From: Bufo bufo
Taxonomy: Eukaryota > Chordata > Amphibia > Anura > Bufonidae
Reading direction: 5' to 3'
Assembly: GCF_905171765.1 (NCBI RefSeq)
Contig: NC_053390.1
Coordinates: 331,482,294-331,546,293, forward strand
Length of the DNA stretch: 64,000 nt
Shown: positions 1-11,700 of the stretch, piece by piece
Position numbering within the stretch: position 1 is the stretch's first letter
Layout of the letters: each line of letters begins with the position of its first letter
Program-made: the position numbers and the translations under genes
The notes under the pieces: generated by a model
The model's input: only the letters and a program-made list of their open reading frames with translations
Told to the model about the DNA's origin: nothing
The model's database searches: none

Positions 1-54
1 ATCCCGAAGTTTTTTACTCGAGCACCCGAGCACTTTGGTGCTCGACCAACACTA
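1..54. repeat. terminal fragment of a hAT-like element
   Basis: The window opens in a GC-rich inverted-repeat sequence built on CTCGAGCACCCGAGCAC and ending ACCAACACTA. The same terminus style (…GCTCGCTCAACACTA) closes the hAT element at 14281. It is probably the end of a related hAT MITE cut by the window edge. The assignment rests only on the terminal octamer and the CGAGCA palindromes. Confidence 0.4.
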
Positions 55-1397
55 ATGGTAATGTTTTCCTCTGAATTCCTCTGATCCCCTATGATCAAGC
101 AGTGTAGATCCAGTAAAGTTTTTTGACTGGGTATCTTCGCTTTCTGGGGATGAGTTCAAGTGCGGCTACTGGCAAGTCTCCATTGTTCATTGTATATGGG
201 CTACATCTGCAGATTCCAGTTCCAGTCTCCTCTGATGTACCCTCACAGATTTTCTCCAGATCTGGCAGGAGACTTAAGGTGCATTTAGACTGTCCGATTT
301 TTGGGAAGATTATTGGGAATGACCGTTCCTGTGAACGCTCTTTTCCGACAATATGCTCATCTAAATGTGCCGCCAATCACCTGAGGAATGTGCTTTTCGC
401 TTGTTCATCCGGTGATCCTGTTGTTTTTGCAGACACATCAATTATCGTTTCTGGGCAACAGATTGTGCTGTCTAAACAGCGATCTGCTGCCCAGAAACAA
501 TGATTCGCTATTGTGATCCCTCGTTCTCATACTGTGAAGGAGATCGCTGCATGTAAATACAGCAGACTCCTTCACTGAACGAGCAGCCAACAGTCAGGAA
601 GAAACCCTTCCCGACAATTGTCTGTAACGTGTGGTGTAAACCCACCTTAAATCTTCTGGATCCAGGCCTCTGCTCGCATTCTTTCCAGGGTATTTAAGCC
701 ACCTTCCCCTGTGGGAGGGTGTTTGAGTAAAAAGGTTCCCTAGCTTGCTAGTCCCTGCAAAGGTGTTGTTGGAACCTATCTCCTTCCGTGACTTCTGACC
801 ATTTATTGCAATACCTTTGCCTGTTTATCGTACTGATCCTGTGCTGCCTGCCCTTTGGTCTGACTTAGGAAAAGCCCAAGGTATTCCAGTATATAGTACA
901 AGCAATCAAAAGATCACAGGTTTGAGTCCCCTAAATGTGAAAACACTTGAATGAAGGTTAAAAAAAAAAAATATATATATAAAAAAATTCAACCCCCCTT
1001 TTTCCTATTTTACTTATAAATGTAAAAAAAAAATGAAATTAATTGGTATCAAGCGCATTGCTATGGTCTCAAAAGATGTGAGGCCCAAGTACCAATGCCA
1101 AATTCTAGAATATAGCCCCCCCATCCTAGCACTAAGGACATATTTTACTTGCTAGATAAATACTATATTCAGCGCCACCAAATATACAGAACTATCTAGT
1201 AACATATACCTCTTACATCCATTACTTCATAGGTGGCGTCTCCTCTGACGTAGAGGTTCTCTTTTCCCATCTTCTCTATTCCGCCCATGACAACTTCTAC
1301 CAAACTCTTCTTGTTTCTGTAGAGTTTGCCAAACATACATCTTAACCTGCACAATCACTTTGCAGCTTTTTTCAGGTGGATGCAGGCATGTTTATTA
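55..1397. other. non-coding, no gene; small hairpin at 451-494
   Basis: I see no exon here. A hairpin pairs CTGGGCAACAGATT with its imperfect complement around a centre near 473, and flanking TCGTTTCTGGG/CCCAGAAACAATGA extends it, so it is likely the core of a short palindromic MITE. A poly(A)/(TA) tract lies at 960-990. The interval is probably an intron of the LRR gene that continues to the right. Confidence 0.4.
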
Positions 1398-1585
1398 CAG
1401 TGCCTTGAAAAAGTATTCATACCCCTGAACTTTTCCACATTTTTTCACATTACACCCACAAACTTAAAATTATTTTATTGAGAATTTATGTGATAGACAA
1501 ACACAAAGTAGCAAGTATGTGTGAAGTGAAGAGAAAATGATACATGGTTTGCAGTTTTTTAATAAATAAAAATCTGACTGCAGTG
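1398..1585. mobile_element. Tc1/mariner terminal fragment
   Basis: After a TA dinucleotide the sequence begins CAGTGCCTTGAAAAAGTATT, the terminus of a widespread vertebrate Tc1-like family. About 190 bp of the terminal region follow (ACTTTTCCACATTTTTTCAC, a CAAACACAAAGTAGC motif). Similarity stops near 1585, with no transposase and no opposite end, so this is a truncated copy. Confidence 0.65.
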
Positions 1586-1650
1586 GGCTCTTCCTCAAAC
1601 ATCACAAATGGATGTGCTCCTACAGTATTTCTGCCTGTTCAGCTGCATAA

Positions 1651-2128
1651 GGCTACTTTCACACTTGCGGCAGTGTGATCCGGCGGCAGTTCCGTCGTCG
1701 GAACTGCCCGCCGGATCCGCCGATATGCCGCTGACTGAAAGCATTTGTGCGACGGATCCGGATGCGGATCCGTCTCACAAATGCATTGCAAGGACGGATC
1801 CGTCTCTCCGCTTGTCATGCGGACAGACGGATCCGTCTTGTACATTTTTTCACATTTTTACCGGTCTGCGCATTCCGGTATTCTGAATGCCGGATCCGGC
1901 GCTAATACATTCCTATGGGAAAAAATGCCGGCATTTAGGCAAGTCTTCAGTTTTTTTTGCCGGAGAGAAAACCGTAGCATGCTGAACTGAAGACATCCTG
2001 ATGCAAACTGAACGGATTACTCTCCATTCAGAATGCATGGGGATAAAACTGATCAGTTCTTTTCCGGTATAGAGCCCCTGTGACGGAACTCTATGCCGGA
2101 AAAGAAAAACGCAAGTTTGAAAGTACCC
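1651..2128. mobile_element. MITE, GGCTACTTTCACACTTGCG family, TAA target duplication
   Basis: The terminal inverted repeats are GGCTACTTTCACACTTGCG on the left and its complement ending GAAAGTACCC on the right. TAA flanks both sides (1648-1650, 2129-2131). The interior is rich in GGATCCG palindromes and has no coding potential. The 3-bp TAA duplication suggests PIF/Harbinger-type mobilisation, which is an inference. Six further copies of this family are in the window. Confidence 0.7.
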
Positions 2129-2454
2129 TAATGTAGATATGAACAGAAAGAAAGAGAAGCACATCTGGTCATGATGTCAAAGGAAGAGCCTTCTATCCAC
2201 AGGTTGGCTAAAAGAGGCTTTTTAGGTAAGGGTCTGGAGAACCCCTTTGAGCACCAAACTAGGTCCTTAAAGGGCTATTGGGGTTGTCTATTTTGAAGGA
2301 TCTCATTTTGTTGCAAGTGTCAACCGATAATAAGCTTGTCACAGAATGTTCTACTGCTGAGACACCCAGCATCTTTTGGCAGCAGGCACCCAGTTTTCTT
2401 ACAGTACCTCTTAAGGGGAAGCAAATCATTGCATAGTCCCAAATGTAAATGCTG

Positions 2455-4165
2455 ATCTGACCATCTAAAACATTAGGGGTGAGGGTCTGCTGCTGAGCTG
2501 ACCCTCTAAAACATTAGGGGCGAAGAGCCTGCTGCTGAGCTGACCCTCTAAAACATTAGGGGCGAAGAGCCTGCTGCTGAGCTAACCAACTAAAACATTA
2601 GGGGCGAGGGCCTGCTGCTAAGCTAACCATCTAAAACATTAGGGGCGAGGGCCTGCTGCTGAGCTAACCATCTAAAACATTATGGGCAGGGTCGGCTGCT
2701 GAGCTGACCATCTAAAACATTTAGGGGCGAGGGCATGCTGCTGTGCTGACCATCTAAAACATTATGGGCGAGGGCCTGCTGCTGAGCTGACCATCTAAAA
2801 CATTATGGGCCAGGGCCTGCTGCTGAGCTGACCATCTGAAACATTATGGGCCAGGGCCTGCTGTTGAGCTGACCATCTAAAACATTATGGGCGAGGGCCT
2901 GCTGCCGAGCTGACCATCTAAAACATTATAAGTGAGGGCCTGCTGCTGAGCTGACCATCTAAAACATTAGGGGCGAGGGCCTGCTGCCGAGCTGACCATC
3001 TAAAACATGGGTGAGGGCCTGCTGCTGAGCTGACCATCTATAACATTAGGGGTGAGGGTCTGCTGCTGAGCTGACCATCTAAAACATTAGGGGTGAGGGT
3101 ATGCTGCTGAGCTGACTCTGTAAAACATTAGGGGCGAGTGCCTGCTGCTGATCTGACCATCTAAAACATTATGGGCAAGGGCCTGCTGCTGAGCTGGCCA
3201 TCTAAAACATTAGGGGTGAGGGCCTGCTGCTGATCTGACCATGGAAAGAATTATGGGCGAGGGCCTGCTGCTGAGCTGACCATCTAAAACATTACGGGTG
3301 AGGGTCTGCTGCCGAGCTGACACTCTAAAACATTAGGGGCGAGTGCCTGCTGCTGAGCTGACCATCGAAAAAATTATGGTTGAGGGCCTGCTGCTGAGCT
3401 GACCATCGAAAAAATTATGGTTGAGGGTCTGCTGGTGAGCTGACTCTCTAAAACATTAGGAGCCAGGGCCTCCTGCTGATGTGAACATGGAAAAAATTAT
3501 AGGGGAGGGCCTGCTGCTGAGCTGACCATCGAAAAAATTATGGTTGAGGGTCTGCTGGTGAGCTGACTCTCTAAAACATTAGGAGCCAGGGCCTCCTGGT
3601 GATCTGAACATGGAAAAAATTATGGGGGAGGGCATGCTGCTGAGCTGACCATCGAAAAAATTATGGGCGAGGGTCTGCTGCTGAACTGACTCTCTAAAAC
3701 ATTTGGGGCGAGTGCCTGCTGCTGAGCTGACCATCGAAAAAATTATGGTTGAGGGCCTGCTGCTGAGCTGACCATCGAAAAAATTATGGTTGAGGGTCTG
3801 CTGGTGAGCTGACTCTCTAAAACATTAGGAGCCAGGGCCTCCTGCTGATGTGAACATGGAAAAAATTATGGGGGAGGGCCTGCTGCTGAGCTGACCATCG
3901 AAAAAATTATGGTTGAGGGTCTGCTGGTGAGCTGACTCTCTAAAACATTAGGAGCCAGGGCCTCCTGCTGATCTGAACATGGAAAAAATTATGGGGGAGG
4001 GCCTGCTGATGAGCTGACCATCGAAAAAATTATGATTGAGGGTCTGCTGCTGAGCTGACTCTCTAAAACATTAGGGGCGAGTGCCTGCTGCTGAGCTGAC
4101 CATCAAAAAAATTATGGTTGAGGGCCTGCTGCTGAGCTGACCCTCTAAAACATTAGGAACGAGGG
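2455..4165. repeat. 41-bp minisatellite, about 40 copies
   Basis: The unit is close to GCTGACCATCTAAAACATTA plus GGGGCGAGGGCCTGCTGCTGA. Successive AAAACATTA starts are 41 bp apart (for example 2467 and 2508). From about 3400 to 4060 three unit variants (CTCTAAAACATTAGGAGCC, ATGGAAAAAATTATGGGGG, ATCGAAAAAATTATGGTTG) recur in fixed order as a higher-order repeat of about 121 bp. It lies beside the 3' side of the hAT transposase remnant and may be part of that element. Confidence 0.85.
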
Positions 4166-4311
4166 CAGACTAATAAGCATGTTGATATGATGGAGGAGGA
4201 GGACAAGAAAAGGAAGATTAAACCATATACCCTTTTTTGTGGTGGAAGGGGTGCATGGGAATACAGTGTATTCAATACACCATAAAAGCCACATTTAAAG
4301 TGCCTTTATGT

Positions 4312-7131
4312 TCAGCCACTTTCCTCTGGTAGGATAGAGAAGCCAGGGGCAATCCAGGCCTTGTTCATTTTGATAAGAGTCAATCGGATGCGCTTATCAG
4401 TTATTATGGCCCCAGCAGCACTAAATACCCGCTCTAACAAAACGCTGGTGGCAGGGCAGGGCAGCACCTCCAAGGTGTAGAGCGCCAGTTTTCTGCCACG
4501 TGTCCAGCTTGGACACCCAATAGTTGTAGGGCACAGAGGGGTCATTGAGGACGCAGACACAGTCTGCTACGTACTCCTTCACCATCTTCCAAAGTTTTGC
4601 CCTCCTTGTGAAACTAGGTCGCGCATCAGGTTGAGGGTGCTGGCGGGGTGTCATGAAACTGTCCCAGGCTTTGGAGAGTGTTGTCCTGCCTCTGTTGGAA
4701 CTGCTGTGTGTTCCCCTCGTCTCCACTCCTTAGTTGCCCAAGGAACTACATACTCTTCTGCCAGCGTTGTCAGCTGAAAATTTTTGGAGCAATTTTTCCA
4801 CAAGGACCTTCTCATATTGCACCATTTTGCTAGTCCTCTCTACCACAGGAATGAGAGATGAAAAGTTCTCTTTGTAGCGGGGGTCGAGAAGGGTGAACAA
4901 CCAGTAATCGTGTTGGCCAAAATGTGTACAACTCGAGGGTCACGGGAAAGGCAGCATAACATAAAGTCATCCCCAACAGACAAGACTTCGCTGTCCTCAT
5001 CAGGAGGATGACTCTCAATCTCCTCATCCTCTTCCTTCTCTTCTGCTCATCCACGTTGAACAGATGGAATAAACCTTCTATGGGTACTACCCTCTGTAGC
5101 AGAGGCAACCGTCTCCTGCTCCTCCTTATCATTATCCAATTTGCCCTGAGAAAACAAAATTAGGGTGTTCTGGCTATCACCCTGTGTACTGTCTTCCCCC
5201 ATTTCCACCTCTTCCACATGCAAAGTGTCCGCCTTCATTGTGAGCAGCGAGCATTTCAGTAGACACAGAAGTGGGATGGTTACGCTGATAATAGCGGCAT
5301 CGCCGCTCACCATCTGTGTTGATTCCTCAAAGTTGCGTAAAACATTACAGAGGTCAGACATCCATGCCCACTTATCGCTTGTGAAGAGCGGAAGCTGACT
5401 GGAAAGGCGATGACCATGTTGCAGCTGGTATTCCACTACTGCCCTCTGCTGCTCACAAAGCCTGGCCAACATATGGAACGCTGAGTTCCAGCCTGGGCTC
5501 ACGTCGCACAACAGTCGGTGATCTGGAAATTACAAGTGCTGCTGCAGCGCTGCTAGACCGGCAGCAGCTGTAGATGACCTTCGGAAATTGGCACACACGT
5601 GGCGTACCTTCACCAGTAGCTCAGGCAAATTGGGGTAGGTTTTGAGAAACCGCTGAACCACTAAGTTTAACACGTGGGCTAGGCATGGTATGTGTGTGAT
5701 CTTGCCGAGCTCCAAAGCCGCCACCAAGTTATGGCCATTATCAGACACAACCATGCCTGGTTGTAGGTTTAGTGGCGAGAGCCACAGCTCAGTCTGGACA
5801 AATAAGTTTTGGCACGGCCTGTTGCCGCTTCCCCACTGCAGTGCTACATTGCTTCCAGCTACTGACTGATGGCTGGTGATGCAAGATGACAATTCAGAGG
5901 TGGAAGTGGAGGAGGAGGTGGAGGAGGAGAAGTAGGTGGTGTAGGTGGTGGCGGAAATCCTGATGGAAGTAGGGTCCGCAATCCTTGGCGTCAGTAGCAC
6001 CTGTGCCATCCCAGGGTACGACTCTCTCCCGGCCTCCACAACGTTCACCCAGTGTGCCGTCAGGAAAATGTAGCGTCCATGGACATATGCACTTGTCCAT
6101 GTGTCAGTCATTAAGTCAACCTTCCCAATAACTGCGTTGGTCAGGGCACGGGTGATGTTACGGGACACATGCTGGTGTAAGACGGCGACGGCACACCGGG
6201 CAAAATAGTGGCGGCTGGGGACTGAGTAACGAGGGACGGCCGCCGCCATCAGGGCGGCGGAAAGCCACAGTGTACACAAGCCTAAATGCCATTTCTAGGG
6301 CCAGCAATTTGGAAAGGTGCGCATTTAGTGCTATGGCCTGTGGGTGTGTGGCTGGGTATTTGCGATTTCGTTCAAAGTCCTGGGGTATGGACATTTGTAC
6401 GATGCGCTGGGACACAGAAGTGGATATGCTAGCTGAGGAGGCAGTGGTGTGACCCGCAGACACTGATTGTGGACCCAGGCGTTCGGCCCACCTATTAGGG
6501 TGCTTTGATTCCATGTGGTGGATCATGCTCATGGTGGTGAGGTTGCTAGTGTTCACGTCCCTGCTCATTTTGGTATGGCACAGGTTGCAAATGACAATTC
6601 TTTTATCGTCCCCACTTTCATCAAAAAAAGCGCCAGACTGCGGAACACCTACCCCTTGGCAAGGGAGATTTCCGCAAGGGGGTTCTCCGGGGAACAGTTG
6701 CGGGCCTGTTTTGTGTGGCCCGCCTTCTCCCTTTTGCCACCCCACTGCCTCTTCCAGCCTGTTGCAGATCCCTCCCCCTCTGTACTGCTGTCCTCGCTTG
6801 GCTTGCCATCTTCCCAGTTTGGGTCAGTGATTTCATCGTCCACCACCTCCACTTCCACTTCCTCCCTCTGGTCATCCTCCTGACTTGTTGACCTAACAAC
6901 AACCTCACTTATTGACAACGGTGTCTCATCCTCATCATCAATCTCTTGAGACACTAATTGCCATTGACTTATTGGCAACTGTGTCTCATCATCATCATCC
7001 ACCTCGTAAAAAACACTAATTGCCGCTCCCCACCGTCATCTTCTTTTGACTGTGGATGCTCAAGAGTTTGGGAATCAGGGCACAAGATCTCCTCATGTCC
7101 CTCTTCAAGCGGGCTTGGCGAGAGGCCCAAA
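4312..7131 (-). pseudogene. hAT transposase, BED finger to C-terminal dimerisation region
   Basis: In order on the minus strand: an acidic segment (7131-6650); a BED-type zinc finger around 6640-6530 (SAVWRFFDESGDDKRIVIC, CNLC, then HHMESKHP); the catalytic region in fragments (6279-5530, including LMTDTWTSAYVHGRYIFLTA and MVVSDNGHNLVAALELG; 5511-5047); and the hAT C-terminal dimerisation motif near 4480-4350 (PCPATSVLLERVFSAAGAI). The last motif is the family hallmark and points to an Ac/ZBED-type hAT. At least four frame changes separate these blocks (near 7000, 6650, 5520 and 4480-4830), so it cannot make a full protein. DNA-binding and dimerisation parts are recognisable; activity is not expected. 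Confidence 0.8.
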
Positions 7132-7289
7132 TTAACCACCTCCGGACCGCCTAACGCAGGATCGCGTTCCGGAGGTGGCAGCGCTGCGCACAGTCACGCA
7201 TATACGCGTCATCTCGCGAGACGCGAGACTTCCTGTGAACGCGCGCACACAGGCGCGCGCGCTCACAGGAACGGAAGGTAAGAGAGTTG

Positions 7290-7449
7290 ATCTCCAGCCT
7301 GCCAGCGGCGATCGTTCGCTGGCAGGCTGGAGATGTGTTTTTTTTAACCCCTAACAGGTATATTAGACGCTGTTTTGATAACAGCGTCTAATATACCTGC
7401 TACCTGGTCCTCTGGTGGTCCCCTTTGTTTGGATCGACCACCAGAGGAC
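7290..7449. repeat. three consecutive subterminal hairpins of element 1
   Basis: Hairpin 1 (7290-7334) pairs ATCTCCAGCCTGCCAGC with its exact complement. Hairpin 2 (7355-7399) pairs CAGGTATATTAGACGCTGTT around TTGAT. Hairpin 3 (7407-7449) pairs GTCCTCTGGTGGTC around a 15-nt loop. They are followed by AGTAGCACCAAGCACCACTA. Elements 2 and 3 have the same order of three hairpins. Confidence 0.85.
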
Positions 7450-7559
7450 ACAGGTAGCTCAGTAAAGTAGCACCAAGCACCACTACACTACACTACACCC
7501 CCCCCGTCACTTATTAACCCCTTATTAGCCCCTGATCACCCCTAATCACCCCTGATCAC

Positions 7560-9060
7560 CCCATATAGACTCCCTGATCACCCCCCTGTCATTGATTACC
7601 CCCCTGTCATTGATCAACCCCCTGTAAAGCTCCATTCAGACGTCCGCATGATTTTTACGGATCCACTGATAGATGGATCGGATCCGCAAAACGCATCCGG
7701 ACGTCTGAATGAAGCCTTACAGGGGCGTGATCAATGACTGTGGTGATCACCCCATATAGACTCCCTGATCACCCCCCTGTCATTGATTACCCCCCTGTCA
7801 TTGATTACCCCCCTGTAAAGCTCCATTCAGATGTCCGCATGATTTTTACGGATGCACTGATACATGGATCGGATCCGCAAAACGCATCCGGTCGTCTGAA
7901 TGAAGCCTTACAGGGGCATGATCAATGACTGTGGTGATCACCCCCCTGTCATTGATTACCCCCCTGTAAAGCTCCATTCAGATGTCCGCATGATTTTTAC
8001 GGATGCACTGATAGATGGATCGGATCCGCAAAACGCATCCGGACGTCTGAATGAAGCCTTACAGGGGCATGATCAATGACTGTGGTGATCACCCCATATA
8101 GACTCCCTGATCACCCCCCTGTCATTGATTACCCCCCTGTCATTGATTACCCCCCTGTAAAGCTCCATTCAGATGTCCGCATGATTTTTACGGATGCACT
8201 GATAGATGGATCGGATCCGCAAAACGCATCCGGACGTCTGAATGAAGCCTTACAGGGGCATGATCAATGACTGTGGTGATCACCCCATATAGACTCCCTG
8301 ATCACCCCCCTGTAAAGCTCCATTCAGATGTCCGCATGATTTTTACGGATGCACTGATACATGGATCGGATCCGCAAAACGCATCCGGTCGTCTGAATGA
8401 AGCCTTACAGGGGCATGATCAATGACTGTGGTGATCACCCCCCTGTCATTGATTACCCCCCTGTAAAGCTCCATTCAGATGTCCGCATGATTTTTACGGA
8501 TGCACTGATAGATGGATCGGATCCGCAAAACGCATCCGGACGTCTGAATGAAGCCTTACAGGGGCATGATCAATGACTGTGGTGATCACCCCATATAGAC
8601 TCCCTGATCACCCCCCTGTCATTGATTACCCCCCTGTCATTGATTACCCCCCTGTAAAGCTCCATTCAGATGTCCGCATGATTTTTACGGATGCACTGAT
8701 AGATGGATCGGATCCGCAAAACGCATCCGGACGTCTGAATGAAGCCTTACAGGGGCGTGATCAATGACTGTGGTGATCACCCCATATAGACTCCCTGATT
8801 ACCCCCCTGTCATTGATTACCCCCCTGTAAAGCTCCATTCAGATGTCCGCATGATTTTTACGGATGCACTGATAGATGGATCGGATCCGCAAAACGCATC
8901 CGGACGTCTGAATGAAGCCTTACACGGGCGTGATCAATGACTGTGGTTATCACCCCATATAGACTCCCTGATCACCCCCCTGTCATTGATCACCCCCCTG
9001 TCATTGATCACCCCCCTGTCATTGATCACCCCCCTGTCATTGATCACCCCTCTGTAAGGC
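7560..9060. repeat. tandem array around a small inverted-repeat unit
   Basis: Eight copies of a core bounded by CTCCATTCAGAYGTCCG and CGGACGTCTGAATGAAG, with GGATCGGATCCGCAAAACGC inside, are separated by variable numbers of an 18-20 bp spacer (CATTGATTACCCCCCTGT). Core starts fall near 7625, 7817, 7967, 8159, 8315, 8466, 8657 and 8828, so the period alternates between about 150, 171 and 191 bp with spacer number. Each core looks like a miniature MITE that has been amplified with its flank. Short ORFs beginning [12 protein letters not shown]… are by-products of the repeat. Confidence 0.8.
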
Positions 9061-9069
9061 TCCATTCAG

Positions 9070-11700
9070 ATATTTTTTTGGCCCAAGTTAGCGGAATTTT
9101 TTTTTTTTTTCTTACAAAGTCTCATATTCCACTAACTTGTGTCAAAAAATAAAATCTCACATGAACTCACCATACCCCTCACGGAATCCAAATGCGTAAA
9201 ATTTTTTAGACATTTATATTCCAGACTTCTTCTCACGCTTTAGGGCCCCTAGAATGCCAGGGCAGTATAAATACCCCACATGTGACCCCATTTCGGAAAG
9301 AAGACACCCCCAGGTATTCCGTGAGGGGCATATTGAGTCCATGAAAGATTGAAATTTTTGTCCCAAGTTAGCGGAACGGGAGACTTTGTGAGAAAAAAAT
9401 TAAAAATATCAATTTCCGCTAACTTGTGCCAAAAAAAAAAAAATTTCTATGAACTCGCCATGCCCCTCATTGAATACCTTGGGGTGTCTTCTTTCCAAAA
9501 TGGGGTCACATGTGGGGTATTTATACTGCCCTGGCATTCTAGGGGCCCCAAAGCGTGAGAAGAAGTCTGGTATCCAAATGTCTAAAAATGCCCTCCTAAA
9601 AGGAATTTGGGCACCTTTGCGCATCTAGGCTGCAAAAAAGTGTCACACATCTGGTATCGCCGTACTCAGGAGAAGTTGGGGAATGTGTTTTGGGGTGTCA
9701 TTTTACATATACCCATGCTGGGTGAGAGAAATATCTTGGTCAAATGCCAACTTTGTATAAAAAAATGGGAAAAGTTGTCTTTTGCCAAGATATTTCTCTC
9801 ACCCAGCATGGGTATATGTAAAATGACACCCCAAAACACATTCCCCAACTTCTCCTGAATACGGCGATACCACATGTGTGACACTTTTTTGCAGCCTAGG
9901 TGGGCAAAGGGGCCCATATTCCAAAGAGCACCTTTAGGATTTCACAGGTCATTTACCTACTTACCACACATTAGGGCCCCTGGAAAATGCCAGGGCAGTA
10001 TAACTACCCCACAAGTGACCCCATTTTGGAAAGAAGACACCCCAAGGTATTCCGTGAGGGGCATGGCGAGTTCCTAGAATTTTTTATTTTTTGTCACAAG
10101 TTAGTGGAAAATGCTTATTTTTTTTATTTATTTTTTTTTCATACAAAGTCTCATATTCCACTAACTTGTGACAAAAAATAAAAACTTCCATGAACTCACT
10201 ATGCCCATCAGCGAATACCTTGGGGTCTCTTCTTTCCAAAATGGGGTCACTTGTGGGGTAGTTATACTGCCCTGGCATTCTAGGGGCCCAAATGTGTGGT
10301 AAGGAGTTTGAAATCAAATTCTGTAAAAAATGACCTGTGAAATCCGAAAGGTGCTCTTTTGAATATGGGCCCCTTTGCCCACCTCGGCTGCAAAAAAGTG
10401 TCACACATCTGGTATCTCCGTAATCGGGAGAAGTTGGGGAATGTGTCTTGGGGTGTCATTTTACATATACCCATGCTGGGTGAGAGAAATATCTTGGCAA
10501 AAGACAACTTTTCCCATTTTTTTATACAAAGTTGGCATTTGACCAAGATATTTATCTCACCCAGCATGGGTATATGTAAAAAGACACCCCAAAACACATT
10601 CCTCAACTTCTCCTGAATACAGAGATACCAGATGTGTGACACTTTTTTGCAGCCTAGGTGGGCAAAGGGGCCCACATTCCAAAGAGCACCTTTCGGATTT
10701 CACAGGTCATTTACCTACTTACCACACATTTGGGCCCCTAGAATGCCAGGGCAGTATAACTACCCCACAAGTGACCCCATTTTGGAAAGAAGAGACCCCA
10801 AGGTATTCGCTGATGGGCATAGTGAGTTCATGGAAGTTTTTATTTTTTGTCACAAGTTTGTGGAATATGAGACTTTGTATGAAAAAAAAAATCAAAAAAA
10901 AAAAATCATCATTTTCCACTAACTTGTGACAAAAAATAAAAAATTCTAGGAACTCGCCATGCCCCTCACGGAATACCTTGGGGCGTCTTCTTTCCAAAAT
11001 GGGGTCACTTGTGGGGTAGTTATACTGCCCTGGTATTCTAGGGGCCCAAATGTGTGGTAAGGAGTTTGAAATCAAATTCAGGAAAAAATGAGGAGTGAAA
11101 TCCGAAAGGTGCTCTTTGGAATATGGGCCCCTTTGCCCACCTAGGCTGCAAAAAAGTGTCACACATCTGGTATCCCCGTACTCAGGAGAAGTTGAGGAAT
11201 GTGTTTTGGGGTGTCTTTTTACATATACCCATGCTGGGTGAGATAAATATCTTGGTCAAATGACAACTTTGTATAAAAAAATGGGAAAAGTTGTCTTTTG
11301 CCAAGATATTTCTCTCACCCAGCATGGGTATATATAAAATGACACCCCAAAACACATTCCCCACCTTCTCCTGAGTACGGAGATACCAGATGTGTGACAC
11401 TTTTTTGCAGCCTAGGTGGGCAAAGGGGCCCATATTCCAAAGAGCACCTTTCGGATTTCACAGGTCATTTTTTACAGAATTTGATTTCAAACTCCTTACC
11501 ACACATTTGGGCCCCTAGAATGCCAGGGCAGTATAACTACCCCACAAGTGACCCCATTTTGGAAAGAAGAGACCCCAAGGTATTCGCTGATGGGCATAGT
11601 GAGTTCATAGAACTTTTTATTTTTTTGTCACAAGTTAGTGGAATATGAGACTTTGTAAGAAAAAAAAAAAAAAAAAAAAAATCATCATTTTCCGCTAACT
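9070..11700. repeat. alternating inverted array of about 385-bp half-units (element 1)
   Basis: One half-unit runs from a poly(A)/(T) centre through CACAAGTTAGTGGAATATGA, TGCCAGGGCAGTATAACTAC and GGTGGGCAAAGGGGCCCATA to a second centre, TTTTCCCATTTTTTTATAC. Neighbouring half-units are in opposite orientation. Centres fall near 9770, 10115, 10525, 10890, 11280 and 11665, so the array is a chain of palindromes with a full period of about 770 bp. Confidence 0.85.

Noticed and set aside
905..960. tRNA-like B box (GGTTTGAGTCCCC) followed by an A-rich tail, possible SINE
   Set aside because: No A box at the right distance upstream and no cloverleaf can be drawn; the motif also belongs to a common non-tRNA frog repeat as far as I remember.
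4870..5160. Independent small genes on the + strand opposite the hAT region (for example near 5165-5398)
   Set aside because: They are antisense shadows of the minus-strand transposase and lack any motif.
7560..9060. CRISPR-like regular repeats with spacers
   Set aside because: The spacers are themselves repeats, no cas genes are present, and the sequence is eukaryotic transposon DNA.
9600..11450. Recurrent 80-150 codon frames ([37 protein letters not shown]) on both strands
   Set aside because: They occur as mirror-image pairs on both strands of the alternating inverted array, in all three elements. They are six-frame shadows of one repeated sequence with no domain and no start context, and they end at the symmetry centres.
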